Below are positions 1 to 7,839 of a stretch of DNA of 64,000 nucleotides, piece after piece. Under the pieces are notes generated by a model, which was given only the letters and a program-made list of their open reading frames with translations, had not been told where the DNA came from and did no database searches. This DNA comes from Brevundimonas subvibrioides. GTDB lineage: Bacteria > Pseudomonadota > Alphaproteobacteria > Caulobacterales > Caulobacteraceae. Location: contig NZ_NCEQ01000001.1 of the NCBI RefSeq assembly GCF_002280785.1, forward strand, positions 248,001 through 312,000, in the 5' to 3' direction. The position numbers were made by a program, and so were the translations under genes. The stretch's first letter is position 1; every line of letters begins with the position of its first letter.

Positions 1-1
1 C

Positions 2-949
2 GTCGGCGATGTCGGCGGAACGAATGCCCGCTTCGCCCTCGCCCGCATGGTCGACGGCCAGATCACGCTGGACCACCACGAGAGCTTCCCGGCCGAACAG
101 TATCCGACCTTCCTGAAAGGGGTCGCGGCCTTCGTCGATGGCTGCGAGGTCAAACCCTCGGGCGGCGTCATCGCCGTGGCCGGACCGGTGACCGACGGAG
201 CCATCGACCTGACCAACAGCCCGTGGGCGGTGTCGGAAGCCGCGTTGCAGACACTGGGCCTCAATCCCGTGCGGCTGATCAACGACTTCGAAGCCCTGGC
301 CTGGGGCGCGCCGGTCGTGCCGGCGGCGGATCTGGCGCATCTGGGCGGGCCGACCGAAGGCGATCCGCATTCCGCCATCGCGGTGCTGGGCCCGGGCACC
401 GGCTTCGGCGTCTCGGCCCTCGCGCGGGATATCCATGGCCGGGAGATCGCCCTGCCGTCCGAAGGCGGCCACGCCTGTTTCGCGCCGGGCGATCCGGTCG
501 AGGACGAGATCCTGCGCATCCTGCGCCAGCGCTACGACCGGGTGTCGATCGAGCGGCTGGTCTGCGGTCCGGGCCTGCTGAACATGCACCGGGCCCTGGC
601 CCAGATCGACGGCCGCGTGACCCATATTGATGACCCTGCCCAGATCACGGACGAGGCTCTGGCCGACCCGCGCAGCCACTGTGGCGCCACCCTGGCCCGG
701 TTCTGCGCCATCCTGGGCGCGGTGGCCGGGGACGTGGCGTTGACGATGGGTTCGCGGGGCGGGGTCTATATCGCCGGAGGAATCGCGCCGCGGATCCTGC
801 CCTTCCTGAAGGCCAGCCCCTTCCGTGAGCGATTCGAGAGGAAGGGCCGGTTTCAGGACTATATGGCCGATATCCCGACCTGGGTGATCACCCACAAACA
901 TGCCGCCCTGCTCGGGGCCGCACGGGTCGCCTTTGCCGACATCGCGTAA
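2..949 (+). CDS. glk: Glucokinase (5'-truncated by window edge)
   Basis: Phosphorylates glucose with ATP in the cytoplasm, the entry step of glycolysis or the Entner-Doudoroff route. The reading frame is open from base 2 and begins with the ATP-binding motif GDVGGTNARFALA, the N-terminal signature of Glk-family glucokinases. Only a few codons should therefore be missing. About 315 residues are visible against 320-330 in the family. Further motifs are INDFEALAWG, LGPGTGFGVSAL, SEGGHACFAP (hexokinase/ROK-type sugar and zinc-loop region) and a C-terminal GGVYIAGGIAPR. An internal ATG at 47 would delete the nucleotide loop, so it is not the true start. No operon partner is visible upstream. Confidence 0.93.
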   Translation, partial: VGDVGGTNARFALARMVDGQITLDHHESFPAEQYPTFLKGVAAFVDGCEVKPSGGVIAVAGPVTDGAIDLTNSPWAVSEAALQTLGLNPVRLINDFEALAWGAPVVPAADLAHLGGPTEGDPHSAIAVLGPGTGFGVSALARDIHGREIALPSEGGHACFAPGDPVEDEILRILRQRYDRVSIERLVCGPGLLNMHRALAQIDGRVTHIDDPAQITDEALADPRSHCGATLARFCAILGAVAGDVALTMGSRGGVYIAGGIAPRILPFLKASPFRERFERKGRFQDYMADIPTWVITHKHAALLGAARVAFADIA

Positions 950-1031
950 CGTCGATCATATTTTTCTTCACGCACCCGTGAACCTTCCGTGAGACGGCGC
1001 ATTTTTCCGGCTTCACTCGAAGGGAGTCCCC

Positions 1032-1298
1032 ATGCGTAAACTGATCATCGCCTCCGCCGCCCTAGCCCTTGCGGGCTCGCTCGCCGCCTGCGGTGAATCC
1101 GCTGCCGACAAGCAAGCTGAAGTCCAGGCCGATGCTCTGGAGCAGCAGGCCGCCGCGGCTCCGACCGAAGCCCAGGAAACCGCCCTGAACGCCGAAGCCG
1201 ACCGCATCGAGCAACAGGCCGGCAACGCCGACGGCGGCATGACCACCTCGAACACGCCGAACACCTCGCCGTCCGACCCGGCCGCTCCGGCCCAGTAA
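1032..1298 (+). CDS. Small Ala-rich lipoprotein
   Basis: An 88-residue protein with a short charged N-terminus, a hydrophobic stretch (residues 4-17) and the lipobox L-A-A-C, Cys20 being the likely lipidated residue. The mature part is rich in Ala, Glu and Gln (helical, coiled-coil-like). It ends in a Thr/Ser/Pro/Asn-rich tail. A GAAGGGAG Shine-Dalgarno sits just before the ATG. It is a single gene followed directly by a hairpin terminator. No enzymatic domain is recognised. It resembles the small envelope lipoproteins common in Caulobacterales; function unknown. Confidence 0.75.
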   Translation: MRKLIIASAALALAGSLAACGESAADKQAEVQADALEQQAAAAPTEAQETALNAEADRIEQQAGNADGGMTTSNTPNTSPSDPAAPAQ

Positions 1299-1354
1299 GG
1301 ACCGCCTCACCGGGGCCTCATGAACCCCGGAATCAGCCTTCAGATGTTCACGGA

Positions 1355-1384
1355 ACCCCCGTCGCGAAAGCGGCGGGGGTTTTC
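1355..1384. terminator. Intrinsic terminator hairpin
   Basis: CCCCCGTCGC and GCGGCGGGGG flank a GAAA tetraloop, followed by TTTTCG on the + strand and preceded by AA. The stem pairs fully apart from one G-T wobble. It lies between the + strand lipoprotein and the end of the facing - strand gene, so it probably ends the lipoprotein transcript and may act in both directions. Confidence 0.8.
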
Positions 1385-1394
1385 GTTTGGCCGG

Positions 1395-2198
1395 TCAGAA
1401 CTTCTTCGGCGGCATGGGCACGAAGGCGCTCGTGCGGCGGATGTAGTCGGCGTATTTCGGCCGGGACTTGCCGATGGCCTTCTCGGTGATGCCGATCCCC
1501 GACCAGCGGGTCAGGGTGAAGGTCAGGAAGATCGGCCCGACCACCGAGGCGATCCCGACCCAGCCGGTCTCGGCCGCGATCAGCCACAGTCCCCACCAGA
1601 CGCAGGCGTCGCCGAAATAATTGGGGTGGCGGGTGTAGCGCCACAGGCCCGTGTCCAGCACCTTGCCCTTGTTTTTCGGATCCTTGCGGAAGGCCGCCAG
1701 CTGGGCGTCACCGAGGCTCTCGAAACCGATTCCGACCACGACGACGAGGGCGCCGATCCAGCCGAGCCAGCCGATCGGCCCGTGTTCGACCTGGCCCAGT
1801 TGCACCGGCAGGGAGGTCAACCACCCCAGAAACGCCTGGGGCAGGAAGACGAACAGCAGGGCGGTCTTGCCGAAGCTCCAGCCGTGCTCCCTCTCCTGGG
1901 TCTCGACGATCTCGGCGTAGCGGCCGTCGACGCCGTTCGCGCGCCACCGGCGCAGCAGGTGCCAGGCCAGGCGGACGGCCCAGACGGCGCAGAGCCAGAG
2001 CAGCAGGAATTTTCGGGTCTGATCGCCATCGGTGCGGGGGAAGGTGATCAGGGCCAGGAGCAGCATCCCCAAGGGCCAGACGCCGTCGATGAAGCTGACG
2101 TCCTTCAGCCGCAGCGCCAGTCCCCACAGGGCCAGCATCGTCACGGCGAGCAGGGCGAGGTTGAGGCCCAGCAGGGCGGCGAGTTCAGTCAGGGTCAT
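1395..2198 (-). CDS. DUF1295 / steroid 5-alpha-reductase-like membrane protein
   Basis: A 267-residue polytopic inner-membrane protein. Hydrophobic segments lie at about 8-30, 36-52, 64-82, 110-130 and 142-165, with more towards the C-terminus. The signature of the DUF1295/isoprenylcysteine-methyltransferase-like fold is visible near the end: GLWRYTRHPNYFGDACVWWG, followed by a TRWSGIGITEKAI region. In characterised relatives this motif binds NADPH or SAM at the membrane. The substrate cannot be told here. The gene stands alone, between a convergent terminator and a divergent-looking 54-bp gap. Confidence 0.85.
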   Translation of the reverse strand: MTLTELAALLGLNLALLAVTMLALWGLALRLKDVSFIDGVWPLGMLLLALITFPRTDGDQTRKFLLLWLCAVWAVRLAWHLLRRWRANGVDGRYAEIVETQEREHGWSFGKTALLFVFLPQAFLGWLTSLPVQLGQVEHGPIGWLGWIGALVVVVGIGFESLGDAQLAAFRKDPKNKGKVLDTGLWRYTRHPNYFGDACVWWGLWLIAAETGWVGIASVVGPIFLTFTLTRWSGIGITEKAIGKSRPKYADYIRRTSAFVPMPPKKF

Positions 2199-2252
2199 GC
2201 GACAGAAACGCTAGCATGACCTGCACGGATGCGTCCTGAACCTTGGGGGCCG

Positions 2253-2603
2253 TCAGTCGACGCACAGGGTCGGGCCGGCGCGGCCGTTCTCGACCGGGGT
2301 GTTGCAGCCGAACGGCAGGTCGTTGGGCGCGCAGACGCCGGTGACCGCGCCCTCGCGCGGACCCGCGGTCTCGGCGCGGCAGTCGCCGAGGCAGTCGTCG
2401 CCGTCGCGGCAGACCTTGCCCGCGTCCGGGAAGGGCACGACGCAGCGCGAGGTCTGCAAACGGCCGACGCGCATGATCTCCCCGCCCCGCGCGGCGCAGG
2501 CCGCCCCGGCGGTCTGGGTCGGGGCGCCGGCATCCGGGGCCTGTCCAGCCATCGGCGAGCAGGCTGCGGACAACAGGGCGAGGGCCACGATCAGGATGCG
2601 CAT
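2253..2603 (-). CDS. Putative Cys-rich lipoprotein
   Basis: 116 residues. The N-terminus MRILIVALALLSAAC is a short lipoprotein signal with Cys15 as the lipidation site. The mature chain has at least seven more Cys (CAARGGE, RCVVPF, VCRDGDDCLGDC, GVC, FGCN, LCVD), which suggests disulfides in the periplasm. It ends 14 bp upstream of where hmgA stops on the same strand, so it could be the last-but-one member of a short - strand group. No known domain is recognised. Confidence 0.6.
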   Translation of the reverse strand: MRILIVALALLSAACSPMAGQAPDAGAPTQTAGAACAARGGEIMRVGRLQTSRCVVPFPDAGKVCRDGDDCLGDCRAETAGPREGAVTGVCAPNDLPFGCNTPVENGRAGPTLCVD

Positions 2604-2617
2604 GGATAGTCCTTAGC

Positions 2618-3913
2618 TTATTTGGAGACGTCGCCCCTGGCGAAGCCGGTCCAGACGTCGTCGTAGTCGAGCTGCATCGTCGGCGTGGTTTGCGCCCATT
2701 CCGTGGTGCGGATCGGGAGACGGGTCTCGAACATGAAGGCCAGGGTGTTGTCCAGCCTGTGCGGCTTGAGGTCGGCCGAAACCGCCTTTTCGTAGCTCGC
2801 CTGATCCGGGCCGTGGCCGCTCATACAGTTGTGCAGCGAGGCGCCGCCGGGGGCGAAGCCGCCCTCCTTGGCGTCATAGGCGCCGGTCACCAGACCCATG
2901 AACTCGCTCATGACGTTGCGGTGGAACCACGGCGGACGGAAGGTGTCCTCGGCCACCATCCAGCGCGGCGGGAAGATGACGAAGTCGCAGTTGGCCGTGC
3001 CGACCGTGTCCGATGGCGACGTCAGGACGGTGAAGATCGAGGGGTCCGGGTGGTCGAAGCTGACCGTCCCGATGGTGTTGAATCGGGCCGTGTCCCAGCG
3101 ATAGGGCGCGTTGTTGCCATGCCAGGCGACGACGTCGAGCGGCGAGTGATCGAAGGCCGTGACCCACAGGCGGCCAGCGTATTTCTGCACGCATTCGGTG
3201 GGGCGATCGACGTCCTCGAAGGCGGCGACCGGGGTCTCGAAATCGCGGGGATTGGCCAGGCCGTTGGAGCCGATGGGGCCCAGGTCGGGCAGGCGGAAGG
3301 GGCTGCCGTAGTTCTCGCAGACATAGCCGCGGATGGGGCCGCTGCACTCCACGCGGAAGCGGACGCCGCGCGGGATGACGACGATGTGGCCGGGGTCGGC
3401 GTCGATGCGGCCGAACTCGGTGACAAAGGTCTGCGACCCCTCCTGGGGCACGATCAGCAGCTCGCCGTCGGCGTCGTAGAAGACGCGGTCCGTCATCGAC
3501 CGGTTGGCGGCGTAGAGGTGGATGCCGACGCCGGTCTGGGCCTCCGCATCGCCAGTGCCGCCATAGGTGACCAGGCCCTCGACCCAGTCGGTCGGCGTGG
3601 TCGGCAGGGGCAGAGGGTCCCAGCGCATGCGGTTCGGGCTGGGCGGGGCGTCGTGGAAGGGGCCGGAGCGGACGCGACCCTGATCGAACGGCCGATAGGC
3701 CGGATGCTGGGCCGAAGGGCGCAGGCGATAGAGCCAGCTGCGGCGGTTCTCGGCGCGCGGGGCGGTGAAGGCCGTGCCGCTGAGTTGCTCGGCATAGAGG
3801 CCCATCGGCGTCTTCTGCGGCGAGTTCCGGCCGATCGGCAGGGCGCCGGGGACGGCCTCGGTGGCGAAGTGGTTGCCGAAACCGGTCAGATAGGTCGCGC
3901 TGTTCAGCGTCAT
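2618..3913 (-). CDS. hmgA: Homogentisate 1,2-dioxygenase
   Basis: Opens the aromatic ring of homogentisate to maleylacetoacetate, the central step of tyrosine/phenylalanine breakdown; cytosolic Fe(II) enzyme. It has 431 residues, the normal length. The start reads [13 protein letters not shown], a hallmark of the family. The iron ligands are visible as [10 protein letters not shown] (His331, Glu337) and SGHGPD (His367), with the same spacing as the human enzyme (335/341/371). The ATG is followed by a full-length N-terminus. No other tyrosine-catabolic gene lies beside it. Upstream comes a palindromic element and then an acyl-CoA dehydrogenase operon. Confidence 0.96.
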   Translation of the reverse strand: MTLNSATYLTGFGNHFATEAVPGALPIGRNSPQKTPMGLYAEQLSGTAFTAPRAENRRSWLYRLRPSAQHPAYRPFDQGRVRSGPFHDAPPSPNRMRWDPLPLPTTPTDWVEGLVTYGGTGDAEAQTGVGIHLYAANRSMTDRVFYDADGELLIVPQEGSQTFVTEFGRIDADPGHIVVIPRGVRFRVECSGPIRGYVCENYGSPFRLPDLGPIGSNGLANPRDFETPVAAFEDVDRPTECVQKYAGRLWVTAFDHSPLDVVAWHGNNAPYRWDTARFNTIGTVSFDHPDPSIFTVLTSPSDTVGTANCDFVIFPPRWMVAEDTFRPPWFHRNVMSEFMGLVTGAYDAKEGGFAPGGASLHNCMSGHGPDQASYEKAVSADLKPHRLDNTLAFMFETRLPIRTTEWAQTTPTMQLDYDDVWTGFARGDVSK

Positions 3914-3939
3914 GCAGAGTCTCCCTGACGCCGACTTAG

Positions 3940-4100
3940 CCCTTCTCCCCTTGCGGGAGAAGGTGGCGAGCGAAGCGAGACGGATAAGGGGTTACACCGA
4001 CCTCTCCGATCCAACCGCTGGTGTGACCCCTCACCTGATCGCACAAGGACGACGGCTGCGCCGCCGTGTGCGCTCTCCCTCTCCCGCAAGGGGAGAGGGT
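3940..4100. repeat. Composite palindromic element R1 (family B)
   Basis: The left hairpin CCTTCTCCC/GGGAGAAGG (3941-3963) and the right hairpin CCCTCTCCC/GGGGAGAGGG (4077-4099) bracket arms containing AGGGGTTACAC (3987-3997) and its near-complement GTGTGACCCCT (4021-4031). The right hairpin ends 5 bp from the stop codon of the acyl-CoA dehydrogenase. The same architecture recurs at 27529 and 43935. Confidence 0.85.
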
Positions 4101-4104
4101 CGGA

Positions 4105-5226
4105 TCAGTAGCCGCTCGCCCGCGCCAGCTTCTCGGCGTGGAAGCCGGCGTCGCCGAGCAGTTCGTTCAGCACCCGTACCCGCTTCATATAGAGACCGAC
4201 ATCATACCCCTCGGTCATGCCGACGCCGCCGTGCATCTGGACCGCTTCCTGGACCGCCAGTTCCGCAACGCGGCCGGCCTTGGCCTTGGCGATGGAGACG
4301 GCGAGGTCGGCTTTCGGCGCGCCGGCGTCGAGGCGTTGCAGGGCGCCGAGGACGGCGGCCTTGGCCAGTTCCAGCTCGGTGAACAGGTGGGCGGCGCGGT
4401 GTTGCAGGGCCTGGAACTCGCCGATCAGCTTGCCGAACTGTTTGCGGGTCTTGAGGTATTCGACCGTGGTCAGGAAGGCCTGGTCGCCGGCGCCGGTCAG
4501 ACAGGCGGCGGCGCAGGCGCGGCCAAGGTTCAGTGCGCCCTCGAGAGCCGCCTCGCCCGCATTGACGTCGCCGATGACGGCGTCGGCATCGACATGGACG
4601 TCGGTCAGGGTGATGCGGGCGGCGTTGTGGGCGTCGACCATGACAGTGCGCTCGATCTCGACGCCCGAGGTCTTCGGATCTACGAGGAACAGGGTCACGC
4701 CGGCGTCGGTCCTGGCCGCCACGATCAGGGCGTCGGCGATGTGGCCGTCAAGCACGAAGCCCTTGGCGCCGTTGAGCTTGAAGCCGTTGCCGCTGCGCTC
4801 GGCGGTCGTGGCGATCCGCGACGGCTGGTGCTTGGGACCTTCGTCGAGAGCCAGTGACAGAATGGCCTCTCCCGCCGCGATCTTCGGCAGCCAGGCGGAT
4901 TGCTGATCGGCGGAAGCCGCATCGATCAGGATGCGGGCGGCCAGGATCGACGAGCCGAAGAAGGGCGAAGGCGTCAGGGTGCGCCCCAGACCCTCGGCCA
5001 CGATGCCCGCCTCGACCGCGCCGAGGCCCGAGCCGCCGTGTTCCTCGGGGATGATGACCCCGGCGAATCCCATCTCGCCGAACGCCTTCCACAGGTCGCG
5101 CGACACGCCGTCCGCATCTTTCGTGTCCCGCAGTTTGCGGAAGTGGGCGATGGGCGCGTTCTCGCGGAGGAAGCCGTCGGCGGCGTCCTTCAGCATGGTC
5201 TGCTCTTCAGTCAGGATCAGGGGCAT
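4105..5226 (-). CDS. Acyl-CoA dehydrogenase family protein (partner subunit, lacks the usual Glu motif)
   Basis: A 373-residue flavoenzyme-fold protein with the usual three parts: N-terminal helices, a middle beta domain and a C-terminal helical domain with KTRKQFGKLIGEFQALQH and QMHGGVGMTEGYDVGLYMKR. Acyl-CoA dehydrogenases normally carry a catalytic Glu in an EG(T)xxxxxR-type segment near the end. Here the matching place reads RVRVLNELLGDAGFH, with no EG. It starts 4 bp after the stop of the neighbouring acyl-CoA dehydrogenase, so the two are co-transcribed. I infer a heteromeric pair in which this subunit is the non-catalytic half, as known for alpha2beta2 FadE enzymes of side-chain degradation. 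Confidence 0.88.
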   Translation of the reverse strand: MPLILTEEQTMLKDAADGFLRENAPIAHFRKLRDTKDADGVSRDLWKAFGEMGFAGVIIPEEHGGSGLGAVEAGIVAEGLGRTLTPSPFFGSSILAARILIDAASADQQSAWLPKIAAGEAILSLALDEGPKHQPSRIATTAERSGNGFKLNGAKGFVLDGHIADALIVAARTDAGVTLFLVDPKTSGVEIERTVMVDAHNAARITLTDVHVDADAVIGDVNAGEAALEGALNLGRACAAACLTGAGDQAFLTTVEYLKTRKQFGKLIGEFQALQHRAAHLFTELELAKAAVLGALQRLDAGAPKADLAVSIAKAKAGRVAELAVQEAVQMHGGVGMTEGYDVGLYMKRVRVLNELLGDAGFHAEKLARASGY

Positions 5227-5230
5227 GGGC

Positions 5231-6409
5231 TCAGGCTCCCGGCAGCTGAAGCAGGTGTTTGGCGATGATGTTCAGCTGCACCTCGGAGGTGCCGCCCTCG
5301 ATCGAATTGGCCTTGGTGCGCAGCCAGTCGCGGGCGGGCGTGCCCTTGTGCGAGCGCTCGCTTTCCCACTCCAGGGCGTCCGAACCGCCGGCGGCCATGG
5401 CCAGCTCGTGACGGCGCTTGTTCAGCTCCGAGCCGTAGTATTTCAGCATCGAGGCGATGGCCGGAGAGACCTGTTTGGCCTTCACCTGATCGCCGACCCG
5501 CTCCATCGACAGGCGGAAGGCGGCGGCGTCGATTTCCAGCTCGGCGATCCGGGTCCGCAGCATCGGCTCGTCGAGGCGACCCGTGTCGTCCAGGCCGATC
5601 GAGTCGGTCGCGACCTGGCTGATGGGACGGCCCATGTCGCCGACCGCGCCGATCATGGTGCGTTCGTGGGCCAGCAGGGCCTTGGCCACGTCCCAGCCGC
5701 GGTTCAGCGTCCCGATCAGGTTCTCCTTCTCGACGCGGACGTCGTCGAAGAAGGTCTCGCAGAAGGCGGACTTGCCCGAGATCAGCTCGATCGGCCGGGT
5801 CGTCACCCCCGGGGTCGCCATGTCGAACAGGACGAAGGAGATGCCGAGGTGTTTCGGCGCCTCGGGATCGGTGCGGATCAGGCAGAAGATCCAGTCGGCC
5901 TTGTCGGCGTAGGAGGTCCAGATCTTCTGGCCGTTGATGATCCAGTGGTCGCCCCGGTCCTCGGCGCGGGTCTGGACGGCGGCCAGGTCGGAACCGGCGC
6001 CGGGTTCGGAATAGCCCTGGCACCAGCGAATCTCGCCACGCACGATCTCGGGCAGGAAGCGTTTCTTCTGTTCCTCGGTGCCGAACTGCAGCAGCGCCGG
6101 GCCCAGCATCCAGACGCCGAAGGACGACAGGGGCATCTGGGCGTCGATGCGGCGCATCTCCGAGGCCAGGACCTTGGCTTTTTCCCGGTCGAGACCGCCG
6201 CCGCCGTACTCGGTCGGCCATTGGGGCGCGGTCCAGCCGCGCGCGGCCATGACGTCCATCCAGCGCTTGTGGGCCGGGGTCTTGAAGGTTGCGTTGCGGC
6301 CGCCCCAGACGCGGTCCTCGTCATTGTCGAGCGGACCGCGGCATTCCGCCGGGCAGTTCGCCTCGAGCCAGGCGCGCGTCTCCGCGCGGAAGGATTCCAG
6401 ATCGGCCAT
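5231..6409 (-). CDS. Acyl-CoA dehydrogenase (catalytic-type subunit)
   Basis: A 392-residue FAD-dependent dehydrogenase that introduces a 2,3 double bond into an acyl-CoA. Visible motifs are WCQGYSEPGAGSDLAAVQTRA (FAD/substrate region), GQKIWTSYADKADW and the C-terminal IEGGTSEVQLNIIAKHLL, which contains the catalytic-Glu-type EGGTSE motif. It is the first gene of a two-gene operon, 4 bp before its paralogue. Beta-oxidation of an unusual acyl chain is likely; the substrate cannot be read from sequence. The start ATG at 6409 gives the standard N-terminus. Confidence 0.92.
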   Translation of the reverse strand: MADLESFRAETRAWLEANCPAECRGPLDNDEDRVWGGRNATFKTPAHKRWMDVMAARGWTAPQWPTEYGGGGLDREKAKVLASEMRRIDAQMPLSSFGVWMLGPALLQFGTEEQKKRFLPEIVRGEIRWCQGYSEPGAGSDLAAVQTRAEDRGDHWIINGQKIWTSYADKADWIFCLIRTDPEAPKHLGISFVLFDMATPGVTTRPIELISGKSAFCETFFDDVRVEKENLIGTLNRGWDVAKALLAHERTMIGAVGDMGRPISQVATDSIGLDDTGRLDEPMLRTRIAELEIDAAAFRLSMERVGDQVKAKQVSPAIASMLKYYGSELNKRRHELAMAAGGSDALEWESERSHKGTPARDWLRTKANSIEGGTSEVQLNIIAKHLLQLPGA

Positions 6410-6509
6410 GGTTCGCTCCCTGACGCCTGTGCCTGCGCCTCAGAGGGACAGGTTAGCAGCGATCAGTCTGGAGAAGCCACCGTGACGCCGCGTCAGCTTG
6501 GAGCGTTTT

Positions 6510-6663
6510 GTCTCCTCCCCGTCCGTCGCTCGGCGGATGGGGAGGTGGCTCGGAGGCGGAGCCGGAGAGACGGAGGGGTTCTTTGTCGCGGCAAGACCCC
6601 CTCCGTCAGCTCGCAAGGGCTCGCCGCCACCTCCCCATGCGCAAGCGCGCACGGGGAGGAGAC
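6510..6663. repeat. Composite palindromic element R2 (family C)
   Basis: GTCTCCTCCCC at the left end and GGGGAGGAGAC at 6653-6663 are exact reverse complements. Inside lie GGGGAGG / CCTCCCC, and a centre bounded by ACGGAGGGG and CCCCCTCCGT. It fills most of the gap between two - strand genes, its right end 9 bp from the stop of the Lrp-like gene. A second copy of this family lies at 63114-63262. Confidence 0.85.
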
Positions 6664-6672
6664 CGCAAGACG

Positions 6673-6927
6673 TCACTTCGTCGGCAGGAAGGGCGAGAAG
6701 GTGATGACGGTGAAGGTGTCGCGGATGTGGGGGCGGGTCTGGACCGACTTCGTGACGAAGGTGCCGATGTCCATCTCCCGGGGCAGCTGGAACTTGGCCA
6801 GGAGGTCGTACTGGCCCGAGGTGGAATAGACCTCCGAGACATATTCGACATTGTCGACCATGTCGGCGGCGACGTCATTGGCGTGGCCCAGCTCGCATTT
6901 GATGAAGACGAAGATGGCGGTCATCAT
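6673..6927 (-). CDS. Stand-alone Lrp/AsnC ligand-binding (RAM) domain protein
   Basis: 84 residues beginning MMTAIFVFIKCELG and ending TFSPFLPTK. The chain matches the C-terminal alpha-beta sandwich (RAM/AsnC_trans_reg) of Lrp/AsnC regulators: GHANDVAADMVDNVEYVSEVY, then STSGQYDLLAKFQLP, then IRDTFTVITF. There is no helix-turn-helix, so on its own it cannot bind DNA the usual way. Such small domains form ligand-binding oligomers or partner with full-length regulators. GGAG lies 9 nt before the first ATG. A very long overlapping frame reads through this gene, but the protein-like part is only these 84 residues. Confidence 0.82.
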   Translation of the reverse strand: MMTAIFVFIKCELGHANDVAADMVDNVEYVSEVYSTSGQYDLLAKFQLPREMDIGTFVTKSVQTRPHIRDTFTVITFSPFLPTK

Positions 6928-6972
6928 GGTCGTGGGCTCCGGTGTTCGGGGGCTTGAGTAGCGGATGCGGAC

Positions 6973-7779
6973 GTGGCCGGTAAGACCCTCGATCTCGAAG
7001 CGGAATACAACAACCGGGCCGCCGTGCCCGATCACCCGGTCGTCATGACGCGGTGGAAGGCGGATGCGGAGGCGGCGCGGGCGGTCCATCCGCCGACCGC
7101 CCTGCCCTATGGCCGCGGCGAGCGTGAGGTGATGGACCTGTTCGAGGCCGAGCCGGACGCGCCGGTCGCGGTCTTCCTCCATGGCGGATACTGGCAGGCG
7201 CTGGACCGATCGTGGTTCAGCTGGATCGCGCCGGCGTTTCTGAAGCATGGCGTCAGCCTGGCCGTGCCGTCCTATGACCTGTGCCCCGATGTGCGGCTGG
7301 GGCGGATCATCGGCGAGATTCGGGATGCGGTGGCGCTGATCCGCACACGGACCGGCCGGCGGCCGGTGGTGTTCGGCCATTCCGCCGGCGGGCATCTGGC
7401 GGCCTGCATGCTGTCGGAGGGACGGGCTTCGGCGGCCGTCGCGATCTCGGGCCTGTTCGATCTGGAGCCGCTGATTCCGACCTCGCTCAACGCTGCGCTG
7501 CGCTTGGATGCGCGCGAGGCGGCCGCCCTGTCGCCGGTTCACTGGCCCGTCCCGAACGGATCGACGCCGGGCGGGACGGTGCTGGATTGCGTCGTCGGGG
7601 CGGACGAAACGAGCGAGTTCGTGCGCCAGTCGCGGGACATGGCGGACGACTGGGGCGGCAAGGGGGTGGAGACGCGGTTCGAGGCCCTGCCGGGCCTGAA
7701 CCACTTCACCGTCCTGGACCCGCTGGGCGACCCGGAGAGCGGGCTGGTGAAGCGGATCGTGGAGCTGGCGAAAGCCTGA
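6973..7779 (+). CDS. Alpha/beta hydrolase (arylformamidase-like)
   Basis: A 268-residue serine hydrolase. Motifs: FLHGGYWQALD (oxyanion HGGxW typical of kynurenine formamidase/HSL-type esterases), GHSAGGHLAACM (nucleophile Ser in G-H-S-A-G), a later Asp region (VVGADETSEF) and LPGLNHFTVLD with the catalytic His. The HGGYW plus GHSAGG combination fits arylformamidase/esterase families. The GTG start at 6973 is chosen because no in-frame ATG precedes the conserved region. No tryptophan-catabolic neighbours are present, so the formamidase role is only a suggestion. Confidence 0.82.
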   Translation: MAGKTLDLEAEYNNRAAVPDHPVVMTRWKADAEAARAVHPPTALPYGRGEREVMDLFEAEPDAPVAVFLHGGYWQALDRSWFSWIAPAFLKHGVSLAVPSYDLCPDVRLGRIIGEIRDAVALIRTRTGRRPVVFGHSAGGHLAACMLSEGRASAAVAISGLFDLEPLIPTSLNAALRLDAREAAALSPVHWPVPNGSTPGGTVLDCVVGADETSEFVRQSRDMADDWGGKGVETRFEALPGLNHFTVLDPLGDPESGLVKRIVELAKA

Positions 7780-7839
7780 CGCCCCTCGCAATCGCGGCAA
7801 AGCGTCGCCACTATAGGGCCTCGCGGCACGGGACGGATC

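Noticed and set aside
4931..6829. A 632-codon + strand frame opposite the acyl-CoA dehydrogenase genes
   Set aside because: Its composition is that of a shadow frame, and it lies antisense to two clear enzymes.
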